Shown here piece after piece: positions 1-6,266 of a stretch of 8,230 bases of DNA (position 1 is the stretch's first letter; every line of letters starts with the position of its first letter). The notes under the pieces were generated by a model. It saw nothing but the letters and a program-made list of their open reading frames with translations, was not told where the DNA came from and made no database searches. A program made the translations under genes and the position numbers. Source of the DNA: Phycisphaerae bacterium (GTDB lineage Bacteria > Planctomycetota > Phycisphaerae > Phycisphaerales > UBA1924); the NCBI GenBank assembly GCA_016794945.1, contig JAEUIX010000174.1, positions 1 through 8,230 on the forward strand, written 5' to 3'.

Positions 1-33
1 GCGTTGGCCATGGGCGTGCGTGCGTGGGCCGGC

Positions 34-498
34 TCAGACGCGCTGGTCGTACAGGCTCAGCAGGTCGTAGATTTCCTGGCCCGTCTGCGATGCGTAGATC
101 TTCTCGCGAACGTCTTCCATCATCATGAGGCGGCTGACGCGCGCCAACGCCTGGATGTGGTCGCTGGTTCGGTCGGGCGGGCTGGCCAGCAGGATGATGA
201 GGCGGACCGGCTTGCCGTCGATGGCCGCGAACTCGACGGGGTTCGCGGGCCTGCCGATGGCCATGGCCAGATTGGCGACGCCGGGGCACTTGCCGTGGGG
301 GATGGCCAGGCCGTGGCCGATGCCGGTGGTGCGGGTCTGCTCGCGGGTCCAGACGGCGTCCTTGAGCGCCTGGGCGTCTGTGATGCGGCCGGTTCCGGCC
401 AGCACGTCGCACAACTCGAAGATCGCCCCCTTCTTGTCCGAGGACGCCAGTGGCGCTTTGACGCAGTCGGGCTTGAGGATTTCCAGCAGGCTGTTCAT
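34..498 (-). CDS. ptsN: PTS EIIA(Ntr)-like protein, PtsN family
   Basis: A single-domain phosphotransferase EIIA protein of the nitrogen/fructose type, which accepts a phosphoryl group on histidine and usually acts as a cytoplasmic regulator rather than in sugar uptake. The 154-residue product has the family's normal length. The active-site stretch GIGHGLAIPHGK lies near residues 59-70, with the phosphorylated histidine at residue 68 and the preceding conserved arginine at 56. The later LIILLASPP and HIQALARVSRLM segments also match the family. I chose the ATG at 498, because MNSLLEILKP begins where PtsN proteins usually begin; an in-frame ATG at 516 would add six residues. Neither start has a clear Shine-Dalgarno site. 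It lies about 70 bp downstream of the rsmB-like gene on the same strand, so co-transcription is likely. HPr, EI and sigma-54 genes, its usual partners, are not in the window, so the phosphoryl donor is unknown. Confidence 0.88.
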   Translation of the reverse strand: MNSLLEILKPDCVKAPLASSDKKGAIFELCDVLAGTGRITDAQALKDAVWTREQTRTTGIGHGLAIPHGKCPGVANLAMAIGRPANPVEFAAIDGKPVRLIILLASPPDRTSDHIQALARVSRLMMMEDVREKIYASQTGQEIYDLLSLYDQRV

Positions 499-569
499 GG
501 CGTTCGGGCCGGGCATCGTGTTCGGTGCGGGCGAAGAGTCTAGCAGCCGGGCCGGGCGTGCGCGACCGG

Positions 570-2051
570 TCAGGTGGGTGTGAGCATCACGGAAAACGAG
601 CCGTCGCTGTACCGCTCGGGCCCGTCCTCCGGGGCCCCGCAGGGCATGGTGCGTTCCAGACGGCTGGCCCTCATGCCGCGCTGGGTGGTGGCCCACTCGA
701 CCTGCTGCTCGTTCTCCCTCGGCTCGATGGAACAGGTGGAGTACAGGATGGCCCCGCTCAGGGGCCGCAGCAGCGAAACCGCCTCGTCGAAGATCTTGCG
801 CTGCAGTCTGGCCAGATCGCCCAAGGAGCGCACGGCGTAGCGGTACTTGGCCTCGGGCCTGCGGGCCAGCACGCCGGTGTTGGTGCAGGGCACGTCCAGC
901 AGCACGAGGTCGGCTTCACGGGCGCAGCGTGCGTGGACCTCGGTGTGGGGCATCACCTCGACCCGCTCGTTGCCCGCGAACGACTCGCGGAGGATGCCCA
1001 GGCGACGGGGCTCGATGTCGGTGGCGATGATCGTGGCCTCGGGGAACGTCGCCGCGAGCTGGCGGGTCTTGGTGCCCTGGCCGGCGCACGGGTCGACGAT
1101 GAGCCGGGGCGCAGGGCGCAGATCGGCCACGCTCCGCACGGCCAGGGTGGAGGCCGCGTCCTGCACCCATACGTCGGACCGAGCCGACAGCAGGGCGAGA
1201 AGGGCCTCGCGACCGCCCCGGAACACGCGGCAGTGCTTCGACTCGTGGGGGCCGAGCAGATCGTCGGGCAGCGGGCGAGCCGGATCGGCGTGGGCGACGT
1301 TGAGCACGGTGGGAGCGGAGCACAGGCTGTGCAGCGCCAGCGAGGCGACCGCCGGAGTGTCCATGCGCTGCGACCAGGCTTCGAGGATCTCGCGCGGGTG
1401 GCTCGTCGCGACGCCCAGGCGGGCCAGCGTGTCGTCGGGGAGCACCGCCTGGCGCAGCGCCAAGCTTCCGCCGCCGTCCATGGGAAGCCGGTCGGCCTCG
1501 GCACGCCAGGGTTCGCCGGAGCGTTCGCCCTTGAGTTCGGCCAACCGCCTCAGCACGGCGTTGGTCAGGTCGCCGGCCCCGGCGCGTACGTGACGCTTGG
1601 CGTATTCCACCGCGTGGTCGATCGCGGCGTACGCCGGAACGCGATCGAGCAGGAAGATCTGGGCAGCGCCGGCCAGCAGCGCGGCCTGCAGCCCCGGCTG
1701 CATGCCCTCGAGCGGTCGGGAAGCACGCGCGTTGATCAGGAACTCCAGCGTCAGCCATCGGCGGACGACCGCATCGGCGATGGCGTGCGCCAGCGCCGCG
1801 TCGCGTCCGTCGAGTCCCGGTGGGGATTCGAAGGGTCGAAGTTCCAGCCCCGGCCACTTGGCCGCCTGGCGCGACAGCCAGGCAACCACCGCATCGCGCC
1901 CCGGGTCGATCGTCTTGGGCCGGGGGCGTGGCCGCTTGGGGCCGCGGGGGTGCTGGGCGGGCGACTGACCGGGTCGGGCGGTGGGCCGCTGGCCGGTGCG
2001 ATTGCCGGGTCGGCCGGCGGAGCGTGAGGGGCGGGCGGGTCGTGGCACCAT
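570..2051 (-). CDS. rsmB: 16S rRNA m5C967 methyltransferase, RsmB/Sun family
   Basis: A SAM-dependent RNA cytosine-5 methyltransferase of the RsmB (Sun/Fmu) family, which modifies C967 of 16S rRNA in E. coli. The 493-residue product has three parts. Residues 1-48 are a basic, proline/arginine-rich tail of low complexity. Residues about 50-175 are a NusB-like helical domain (VPAYAAIDHAVEYAK, then DLTNAVLRRL). Residues about 290-493 form the Rossmann methyltransferase. Visible motifs are VQDAAS (296-301), the SAM loop VDPCAGQGTKT (319-329), the acidic residue of TDIEPRR (D345), DVPCTNTG with Cys389 (motif IV) and YSTCSIEPREN with Cys440 (motif VI, the probable catalytic nucleophile). The SAM loop departs from the usual CAAPGGKT. 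I chose the ATG at 2051; a TTG at 2078 is also in frame, and neither has a good ribosome binding site. RsmB proteins usually have about 430-450 residues, and the extra length is mostly the tail. Confidence 0.93.
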   Translation of the reverse strand: MVPRPARPSRSAGRPGNRTGQRPTARPGQSPAQHPRGPKRPRPRPKTIDPGRDAVVAWLSRQAAKWPGLELRPFESPPGLDGRDAALAHAIADAVVRRWLTLEFLINARASRPLEGMQPGLQAALLAGAAQIFLLDRVPAYAAIDHAVEYAKRHVRAGAGDLTNAVLRRLAELKGERSGEPWRAEADRLPMDGGGSLALRQAVLPDDTLARLGVATSHPREILEAWSQRMDTPAVASLALHSLCSAPTVLNVAHADPARPLPDDLLGPHESKHCRVFRGGREALLALLSARSDVWVQDAASTLAVRSVADLRPAPRLIVDPCAGQGTKTRQLAATFPEATIIATDIEPRRLGILRESFAGNERVEVMPHTEVHARCAREADLVLLDVPCTNTGVLARRPEAKYRYAVRSLGDLARLQRKIFDEAVSLLRPLSGAILYSTCSIEPRENEQQVEWATTQRGMRASRLERTMPCGAPEDGPERYSDGSFSVMLTPT

Positions 2052-2277
2052 CGAGGATAGCGGTGGGAGCGGGGGCAACGTCCGGTTTCGGGCCGGCGAT
2101 TTTCTTGGCCCGGGGTGATACCGCGACCTCCCGGGCCCGGTCGGCTCGGCGACCCCAACCGGTTGTGGCTCCGGCGGTGCACGCCCGGCCGCCTGGCCTC
2201 GTGCGAGCAGTTACACGCTGGTGCTCCGGGCGGGGCGGTTGCCGATCGCACGGGGACCCGCTCACGGAGGTGCCCTC
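2052..2277. promoter_or_regulatory. Divergent intergenic region, expected to hold two promoters
   Basis: This 226-bp gap separates the leftward rsmB-like gene from the rightward 2278 gene, so by layout it should carry promoters in both directions. No convincing -35/-10 pair is visible. On the minus strand a TATCCT hexamer lies two bases before the rsmB-like ATG, which would suit a leaderless transcript, but no -35 box at a normal distance supports it. A GC palindrome, CCGGGCCCGG, lies at 2131-2140. No coding sequence was accepted here. Confidence 0.3.
2266..2270 (+). promoter_or_regulatory. Ribosome binding site of the 2278 gene
   Basis: GGAGG lies seven bases before the ATG at 2278. It decides the start in favour of 2278 over the GTG at 2221, which opens the same reading frame 57 bp earlier. 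Confidence 0.75.
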
Positions 2278-2559
2278 ATGGTGCTCACGATCGCCGGTCG
2301 CCTGATGGATCGCCTGGCCCGCCCCTCGACGCACACCGAGCAGCCGGCGGTCAGCCCCGAGCGCCAGCGGCTGATCGACCAGATCGTCACGCTCAACCCG
2401 ACGGCGGCCCGCGAGTACCTGGACCAGTTCCAGGACCAGTCGTTGAAGTACTACCTGAACCACCTGCACGCCACGCAGGAGCCGCGCGGGCGCATGGCCT
2501 GGTGGCTGCGCCCGGCGGAGACGCCGGCGGCGACGGGCCGGTCGCGGCTGGACGACTGA
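2278..2559 (+). CDS. Small protein of unknown function, 93 aa
   Basis: I do not recognise this protein. It is a small, soluble-looking product without a signal peptide or membrane segment. Residues 1-28 are variable in appearance. Residues about 29-64 form a likely helical core (ERQRLIDQIV, NPTAAREYLDQF, QSLKYYLNHLHA). It continues through QEPRGRMAWWLRP, rich in tryptophan and arginine, and ends in a loose tail of about 20 residues. Evidence that it is a real gene: a GGAGG at the right distance, low-bias amino-acid composition unlike the shadow frames around it, and a strong intrinsic terminator 42 bp after the stop. The terminator and the divergent neighbour make it look like a single-gene transcript. 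The Leu/Tyr/Gln-rich helix and small size would fit a protein-interaction or regulatory role, but nothing in the sequence proves a function. Confidence 0.72.
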   Translation: MVLTIAGRLMDRLARPSTHTEQPAVSPERQRLIDQIVTLNPTAAREYLDQFQDQSLKYYLNHLHATQEPRGRMAWWLRPAETPAATGRSRLDD

Positions 2560-2601
2560 TCCGGCGTGGGGGCTCGATGTTCGCCGGGGGGCAGGATGAA
2601 G

Positions 2602-2637
2602 CGCATCGCCGCGGGCGAGACCCGGCGATGCGTTTTT
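2602..2637 (+). terminator. Rho-independent terminator after the 2278 gene
   Basis: A perfect 9-bp stem, CGCATCGCC at 2602-2610 and GGCGATGCG at 2624-2632, is followed at once by TTTTT (2633-2637). The 13-base loop can add three inner pairs (GGG 2613-2615 with CCC 2621-2623). Two A's precede the stem. This is the only hairpin in the window with a true T-run. Confidence 0.88.
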
Positions 2638-2692
2638 CATTCCCGGACTTATCCCGCGGGTTATTGCGGCCGATGGAACGAGGGCAGCTCAA

Positions 2693-2712
2693 GGACGGTT
2701 GTGGGACCGTCC
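2693..2712. repeat. Perfect inverted repeat upstream of the TolB-like gene
   Basis: GGACGGT (2693-2699) and ACCGTCC (2706-2712) form a perfect 7-bp stem with a 6-base loop. No T-run follows on the plus strand. It lies about 100 bp before the next start codon and just before the AT-rich GATAAAT (2713-2719), so it could be an operator or a stem in the 5' leader. This is a structural observation only. Confidence 0.4.
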
Positions 2713-2803
2713 GATAAATCGGGCTGTGCGTCGGGCGATGGCTCGGCGCACCCCGGTAGGACGCCGGGGTCGAGCGGCCGGAGTGCCCGGGCAGGAATCA
2801 GAC

Positions 2804-2807
2804 GGAG
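2804..2807 (+). promoter_or_regulatory. Ribosome binding site of the TolB-like gene
   Basis: GGAG lies eight bases before the ATG at 2816. It supports that start over in-frame codons further upstream, whose translation (arginine-rich) would bury the signal peptide. Confidence 0.6.
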
Positions 2808-2815
2808 CCGCCGAC

Positions 2816-4120
2816 ATGCACTTCCAACACCAGACGAACGTCCGTGCGCACGCCAAGCGACTCGGTGCCGCGGCGGCCCTGACGGTGCTCGCCGGGTGCG
2901 GGTCGAATGGCGGCCCGCAGGCCCGACCAGGCGAGGGGGCGAACCAACCGATGTTCGCGCCGATGCCGATCGTGACGACGCCGGCCCCCGCGCCGGTGTC
3001 TGGCGCCGCGGAGGCGCCGGCGGCGTGGCAGGCGGCGGCGATGGAGTCCGGTCCGACGGGCCGGACGACGCCGGCATGGGTGACGACGGCGGCGGACAAC
3101 GCGCTGAAGGCCCCGGCCGCCGCGGGTGAGGGTGGCGGCCGCCCGACGTACCCGTCGGGCGACCCTGACGCGACGCTGGTAGACACGCTGGAAGGCCTGA
3201 CGCCGGCGACGTTCGCCGTGGAGGGGTCGGACTTCGATCCACGGCTGACGCCCGACGGCAAGCACCTGGTCTTCTCGAGCACGCAGCACCGGCCGACGAG
3301 CGACATCTACATCAAACCCGTGGGATCCCGCACCGTGACGCAGTTGACGGCCGACCCCGCCAACGACGTGATGCCCGCGGTGAGCCCCGACGGCCAGCGG
3401 ATCGCGTTCTGCAGCGACCGCAACGGTTCGTGGCAGATCTTCGTGATGTCGACGCGTGGCGGGCGAGCTGTGCAGCTGACTGCCGAGCGGACGCACGACC
3501 TTCATCCTTCGTGGTCTCCGGACGGCAAGCGGCTGGTCTTCAGCCGGCTGGGCGAGGTGAGCGGGCGGTGGGAGTTGTGGGTGCTGAACGTCGAGCAACC
3601 GGCCAGCGCCGAGTTCATCGGCTACGGCATCTTCCCGGAGTGGTGCCCCACGCCGGCGACCGGGTTCGCTGGCAGCGATCGAATCCTGTTCCAGCGCGGG
3701 CGTGAGCGCGGCGACCGGGCGTTCGGCCTGTGGACCATTGACTACAAGCCCGGCGACGCCAGCACGCCCACCGAGGTGGTGCGCGCCGAGCGTGGCCTGG
3801 CGGCCATCAACCCCGCCTGGAGCCCCGACGGCCAGTGGATCGCGTTCGCGACGGTGCCGGTGGGCGACGCGGCGCGGCCCCGCGCCGCGGACCTGTGGAT
3901 CACGGGTGTGGACGGTGCTGGCAAGGTCAACCTGACCAGCGGACGGTTCGCCAACCTGATGCCCTGCTGGGGCAAGGACGGGCGGGTGTACTTCGTGAGC
4001 GATCGCTCGGGGAGCGAGGCCATCTGGTCGATCGGGACCGACCGGGCCCTGGCGGCGATCCGCGGCGTGGGCAACGAGGCCAAGCCGGTCGCGACGGCGC
4101 CGGCGGGTTCGGGTGATTGA
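2816..4120 (+). CDS. TolB-like beta-propeller lipoprotein
   Basis: A 434-residue lipoprotein built from PD40/TolB-type propeller repeats, expected to be anchored to a membrane after export. The signal peptide (residues 1-27) ends in the lipobox LAGC, with the lipidated cysteine at 28. Residues about 30-130 are a low-complexity Ala/Pro/Gly linker. Six blades then follow: DPRLTPDGKHLVF (141-153), PAVSPDGQRIAF with SDRNGSWQIFVM (187-211), PSWSPDGKRLVF (231-242), a degenerate fourth blade (about 273-308), PAWSPDGQWIAF (333-344), and PCWGKDGRVYF with SDRSGSEAIWSI (383-406). Ordinary TolB is a soluble periplasmic protein with an alpha/beta domain before the propeller; that domain is absent here. 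The next gene is another lipoprotein carrying an alpha/beta domain of similar type, so the two may act together. I avoid the symbol tolB because architecture and anchoring differ and no other tol/pal gene is visible. Propellers of this type usually bind proteins. Confidence 0.88.
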   Translation: MHFQHQTNVRAHAKRLGAAAALTVLAGCGSNGGPQARPGEGANQPMFAPMPIVTTPAPAPVSGAAEAPAAWQAAAMESGPTGRTTPAWVTTAADNALKAPAAAGEGGGRPTYPSGDPDATLVDTLEGLTPATFAVEGSDFDPRLTPDGKHLVFSSTQHRPTSDIYIKPVGSRTVTQLTADPANDVMPAVSPDGQRIAFCSDRNGSWQIFVMSTRGGRAVQLTAERTHDLHPSWSPDGKRLVFSRLGEVSGRWELWVLNVEQPASAEFIGYGIFPEWCPTPATGFAGSDRILFQRGRERGDRAFGLWTIDYKPGDASTPTEVVRAERGLAAINPAWSPDGQWIAFATVPVGDAARPRAADLWITGVDGAGKVNLTSGRFANLMPCWGKDGRVYFVSDRSGSEAIWSIGTDRALAAIRGVGNEAKPVATAPAGSGD

Positions 4121-4139
4121 ACGGACGACCCGCGGCGGT

Positions 4140-4159
4140 CGGGCGCAGGGATGCGCCCG
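4140..4159. repeat. Hairpin between the two lipoprotein genes
   Basis: CGGGCGCA (4140-4147) and TGCGCCCG (4152-4159) form a perfect 8-bp stem closed by the four-base loop GGGA, a GNRA tetraloop. It lies 20 bp after the TolB-like stop. No T-run follows, so it is not a standard terminator. It could stabilise the upstream mRNA end or reduce read-through into the next gene. Confidence 0.45.
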
Positions 4160-4234
4160 CCCCGCCGCATCATGACGGATGCGTTCAGCCGGGCGGAGCC
4201 CGAGGCCGGCAATGACCGGGAAGGCAGGGATGCC

Positions 4235-5098
4235 ATGACAAGTGTGCGGAACATGCGAGCCAACGGGGGCGTGCGCGCCAGTCCGGGTCCTTCGGCACCG
4301 CGTTTGCGGGCGTCGGCGGGCATGAGGATACTGCGCGCCGTTTCCGGGATCGTGCTGGGTCTGGGCCTGGCGGGCGGAGCCGTCAGCGGCTGCGCGCCGT
4401 CCAAGCCGGGCCTCAGCGAGCCCGAGGTGCTCGTCGCCCCGTACCAGACGGGGGGCGCCCGCGTGCTGTGGGCGGTTGCCCCGCTGCGGAACGAGAGCGG
4501 GACGAGCGCTGCGGACTCGATGATGGTCAGCGACGCCCTGGCGGCGCGGGCGGCGGAGATCCGCGGGGTGTCGTGCCTTCCGGTGAACCGAACGGTCGCG
4601 GCGATGCGGACGCTCCGGATGCCGAGCGTGTCGTCGCCGGCGGACGCCAGGCGATTGGCGCAAGCGCTGGGGTGCGACGGGATCCTGGTCGGGACGATCA
4701 CGGCCTACGACCCGTACGACCCGCCGACGCTGGGGCTGACGGTGGGGCTGTACGGTCGCGATGGATCGGCGATCGCGCCGGCCGGGCCGGGGCTGGACGT
4801 GCGCGAACTGCGTACTTCCGGCGCCGAGACGCGACCGGCGTCGGCCGGGTGGAGCGAGCAGCCGCTGAGCGTGGCTGCCGAGCACCTGGACGCCAAGAAC
4901 CACGAGGTGCTAATGCAGTTGCGGCGGTACGCCGAAGGGCGGCACGACCCGACGGGCCCGATGGGCTGGAGGAAGTACACGGCGAGCATGGATCTGTACG
5001 CGGAATTCGCGGCGTTCTGGACGCTGCACCGGCTGCTGGACCAGGAGCGTCTGCGGCTGGCGCGCACCGGGGCGCCTGACAAGCCAACCGCCCGCTAG
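4235..5098 (+). CDS. Lipoprotein with TolB-D1/CsgG-like domain, unknown function
   Basis: A lipoprotein of 287 residues from the ATG at 4235. The signal segment (MRILRAVSGIVLGLGLAGG, from residue 30) ends in VSGC, with the lipidated cysteine at 53. An ATG at 4322 begins exactly at this signal peptide and gives a 258-residue product; it is the main alternative start, but it lacks a ribosome binding site, whereas AAGGCAGGGA lies before 4235. After the cysteine, residues about 76-160 read as an alpha/beta domain: a strand (VLWAVAPLRNES), a helix (VSDALAARAAEI), a strand (VSCLPVNRT), a helix (ADARRLAQALG), and the strand DGILVGTITAYDPYDPP. This pattern resembles TolB N-terminal, CsgG and FlgO-like envelope proteins. 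Residues 215-275 are mainly helical, with aromatic residues (YAEFAAFWTLHRLL). It follows the propeller lipoprotein by 114 bp on the same strand. The family comparison is from memory of motifs, and the function is unproven. Confidence 0.8.
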   Translation: MTSVRNMRANGGVRASPGPSAPRLRASAGMRILRAVSGIVLGLGLAGGAVSGCAPSKPGLSEPEVLVAPYQTGGARVLWAVAPLRNESGTSAADSMMVSDALAARAAEIRGVSCLPVNRTVAAMRTLRMPSVSSPADARRLAQALGCDGILVGTITAYDPYDPPTLGLTVGLYGRDGSAIAPAGPGLDVRELRTSGAETRPASAGWSEQPLSVAAEHLDAKNHEVLMQLRRYAEGRHDPTGPMGWRKYTASMDLYAEFAAFWTLHRLLDQERLRLARTGAPDKPTAR

Positions 5099-5106
5099 GC
5101 CAGGCC

Positions 5107-5121
5107 CCGTGCCCGGCACGG
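5107..5121. repeat. Short hairpin before the recombinase gene
   Basis: CCGTGC (5107-5112) and GCACGG (5116-5121) form a 6-bp stem with a 3-base loop, nine bases after the lipoprotein stop. No T-run follows. It may help end the upstream transcript, but short GC hairpins are common at this base composition. Confidence 0.25.
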
Positions 5122-5152
5122 CGGGCCGACGAAGGGACTCGATCGCCTTGCC

Positions 5153-5157
5153 GGGAG
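5153..5157 (+). promoter_or_regulatory. Ribosome binding site of the recombinase gene
   Basis: GGGAG lies eight bases before the ATG at 5166. It decides against the in-frame GTG at 5109, which would add 19 residues unlike the family's N-terminus. Confidence 0.7.
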
Positions 5158-5165
5158 ATGCACAC

Positions 5166-6188
5166 ATGTTCACCCTCGCCTTGACCGCCGGCTTCATCTC
5201 GTACCTGACCAACGAGCGGCACTTCAGCGCGTACACCGCGCGCTGCTACGGAGCCGATCTGCGGCAGTACTGCGACTGGCTCGAGACCCAGTCGGGCGCG
5301 CCGGCCAACGAGGCGGCCGAGGCCCGGGCCTACCAGGAGCGGCTCGACCGTGTGGGCAAGCCGGGGCCGTTCCCGCCGTCGCCGAACCGTACGTTGACCA
5401 GCATGGTGCTCGAGGCGACGCCGGACACGATCCGCGCGTTCCTGCAGCACCTGGGCACCAGCGACTACTCGCCCGCCACCATGGCCCGCAAGATCGCGAC
5501 CCTGCGATCGTTCTACAAGTGGACCGAGCGGCGGGGGCTCAGTTCGATCAACCCGATGACGGCCATCCGCACGCCGAAGCAGGGCAAGCGCTTGCCGCGG
5601 GCGATCACCATCGAGCAGATCGAGAAGCTGCTGGTCACGCCGACGGACGCCGACGTGCTGGGGATGCGCGACCGGGCGATGCTCGAGACGCTGTACAGCA
5701 CCGGCATCCGCGTGAGCGAGCTGGTGGACCTGAACGTGGACGACCTGGACGACACGGGCGAAGCGCTCCGCGTGCGCGGCAAGGGCAAGCGCGAGCGGAT
5801 CGTGCCCCTGGGCAGCCACGCGCTGGCGGCGATCCGCAAGTTCATGGGCATGGTGCGCAGCGACCCGCGCTTCGGCATGCTCTGGGCCGGGGGCGGCTCG
5901 GGCAAGCCGCTGTTCATGAACAAGCACGGCGGGCGGCTCAGCAGCCGCTCGGTGCGCCGCAAGCTCGACAAGTACCTCAAGTCCGCCGGGCTGGACCCCA
6001 AGATCAGCCCGCACACCCTGCGGCACTCCTTCGCGACGCACCTGTTGGAGAACGGGGCCGACCTTCGCAGCGTCCAGGAACTGCTGGGGCACCAGAGCCT
6101 CAGCACCACGCAGGTCTACACCCACCTGACCGCTCAGCGGCTCAAGACCGCCTACGACCAGGCCCACCCGCGCGCCGAGGCGGGTTGA
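5166..6188 (+). CDS. xerD: Tyrosine recombinase, XerC/XerD family
   Basis: A site-specific recombinase of 340 residues; this family resolves chromosome dimers at dif next to the replication terminus. The N-terminal core-binding domain (1-135) starts with FISYLTNERHFSAYTARCYGADL and includes SPATMARKIATLRSFYKW. The catalytic domain (about 143-335) carries all six active-site residues: Arg182 (TGIRVSEL), Lys206 (RGKGKRERIVPLG), His283 and Arg286 (HTLRHSFATH), His309 (LLGHQSLSTT) and the nucleophile Tyr318 (VYTH). Their spacings match those of E. coli XerD (24, 3, 26 and 9 residues within the two clusters). The protein is about 40 residues longer than usual because of an insert near residues 41-85 in the N-terminal domain. 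XerC and XerD are hard to separate by eye, so the symbol is tentative. Nothing around it suggests an integron, phage or transposon, which favours a housekeeping recombinase. The start is set by a GGGAG site. Confidence 0.92.
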   Translation: MFTLALTAGFISYLTNERHFSAYTARCYGADLRQYCDWLETQSGAPANEAAEARAYQERLDRVGKPGPFPPSPNRTLTSMVLEATPDTIRAFLQHLGTSDYSPATMARKIATLRSFYKWTERRGLSSINPMTAIRTPKQGKRLPRAITIEQIEKLLVTPTDADVLGMRDRAMLETLYSTGIRVSELVDLNVDDLDDTGEALRVRGKGKRERIVPLGSHALAAIRKFMGMVRSDPRFGMLWAGGGSGKPLFMNKHGGRLSSRSVRRKLDKYLKSAGLDPKISPHTLRHSFATHLLENGADLRSVQELLGHQSLSTTQVYTHLTAQRLKTAYDQAHPRAEAG

Positions 6189-6214
6189 TCCCCGACGCCA
6201 TCGCGACGAACCCG

Positions 6215-6238
6215 CACGCCCCGGCCGTCCGGGGCGTG
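6215..6238 (+). terminator. Probable terminator hairpin after the recombinase gene
   Basis: CACGCCCCGG (6215-6224) and CCGGGGCGTG (6229-6238) form a perfect 10-bp stem with a CCGT loop, 26 bp after the recombinase stop. The following bases, TTCGTTGT, are T-rich for this genome but not a clean run, so termination strength is uncertain. It separates the recombinase from the metal-transport genes. Confidence 0.65.
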
Positions 6239-6266
6239 TTCGTTGTCCGGCGGCGCGGCACGTACC

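Noticed and set aside
1..11. Possible start of another minus-strand gene (ATG GCC AAC at the left edge)
   Set aside because: Only three codons lie in the window, and no ribosome binding site precedes them.
525..2027. A 500-residue open frame on the plus strand opposite the rsmB-like gene
   Set aside because: It lies antisense to a gene with clear catalytic motifs. Its translation has no recognisable domain and is Gly/Ala/Arg/Gln-rich, as expected from a GC-rich complementary strand.
2131..2140. GC palindrome CCGGGCCCGG as an operator
   Set aside because: Ten-base GC palindromes arise often by chance at this composition, and nothing else marks it as a binding site.
916..2640. A 574-residue open frame on the minus strand overlapping rsmB
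   Set aside because: It shares the strand with rsmB but is in another frame, has a low-complexity Arg/Pro/Gly composition, and runs through the 2278 gene in antisense.
2798..4903. A 701-residue open frame on the minus strand
   Set aside because: It lies antisense to both lipoprotein genes, is extremely arginine-rich and has no domain; the sense genes have signal peptides and propeller repeats.
5109..5165. GTG start giving the recombinase 19 more residues
   Set aside because: No ribosome binding site lies before it, and the extra residues overlap the GGGAG site that serves the ATG at 5166.
5166..6188. The tyrosine recombinase as the integrase of a mobile element or integron
   Set aside because: No attachment repeats, cassettes, tRNA end, phage or transfer genes are nearby, and the sequence is closest to housekeeping XerC/XerD.
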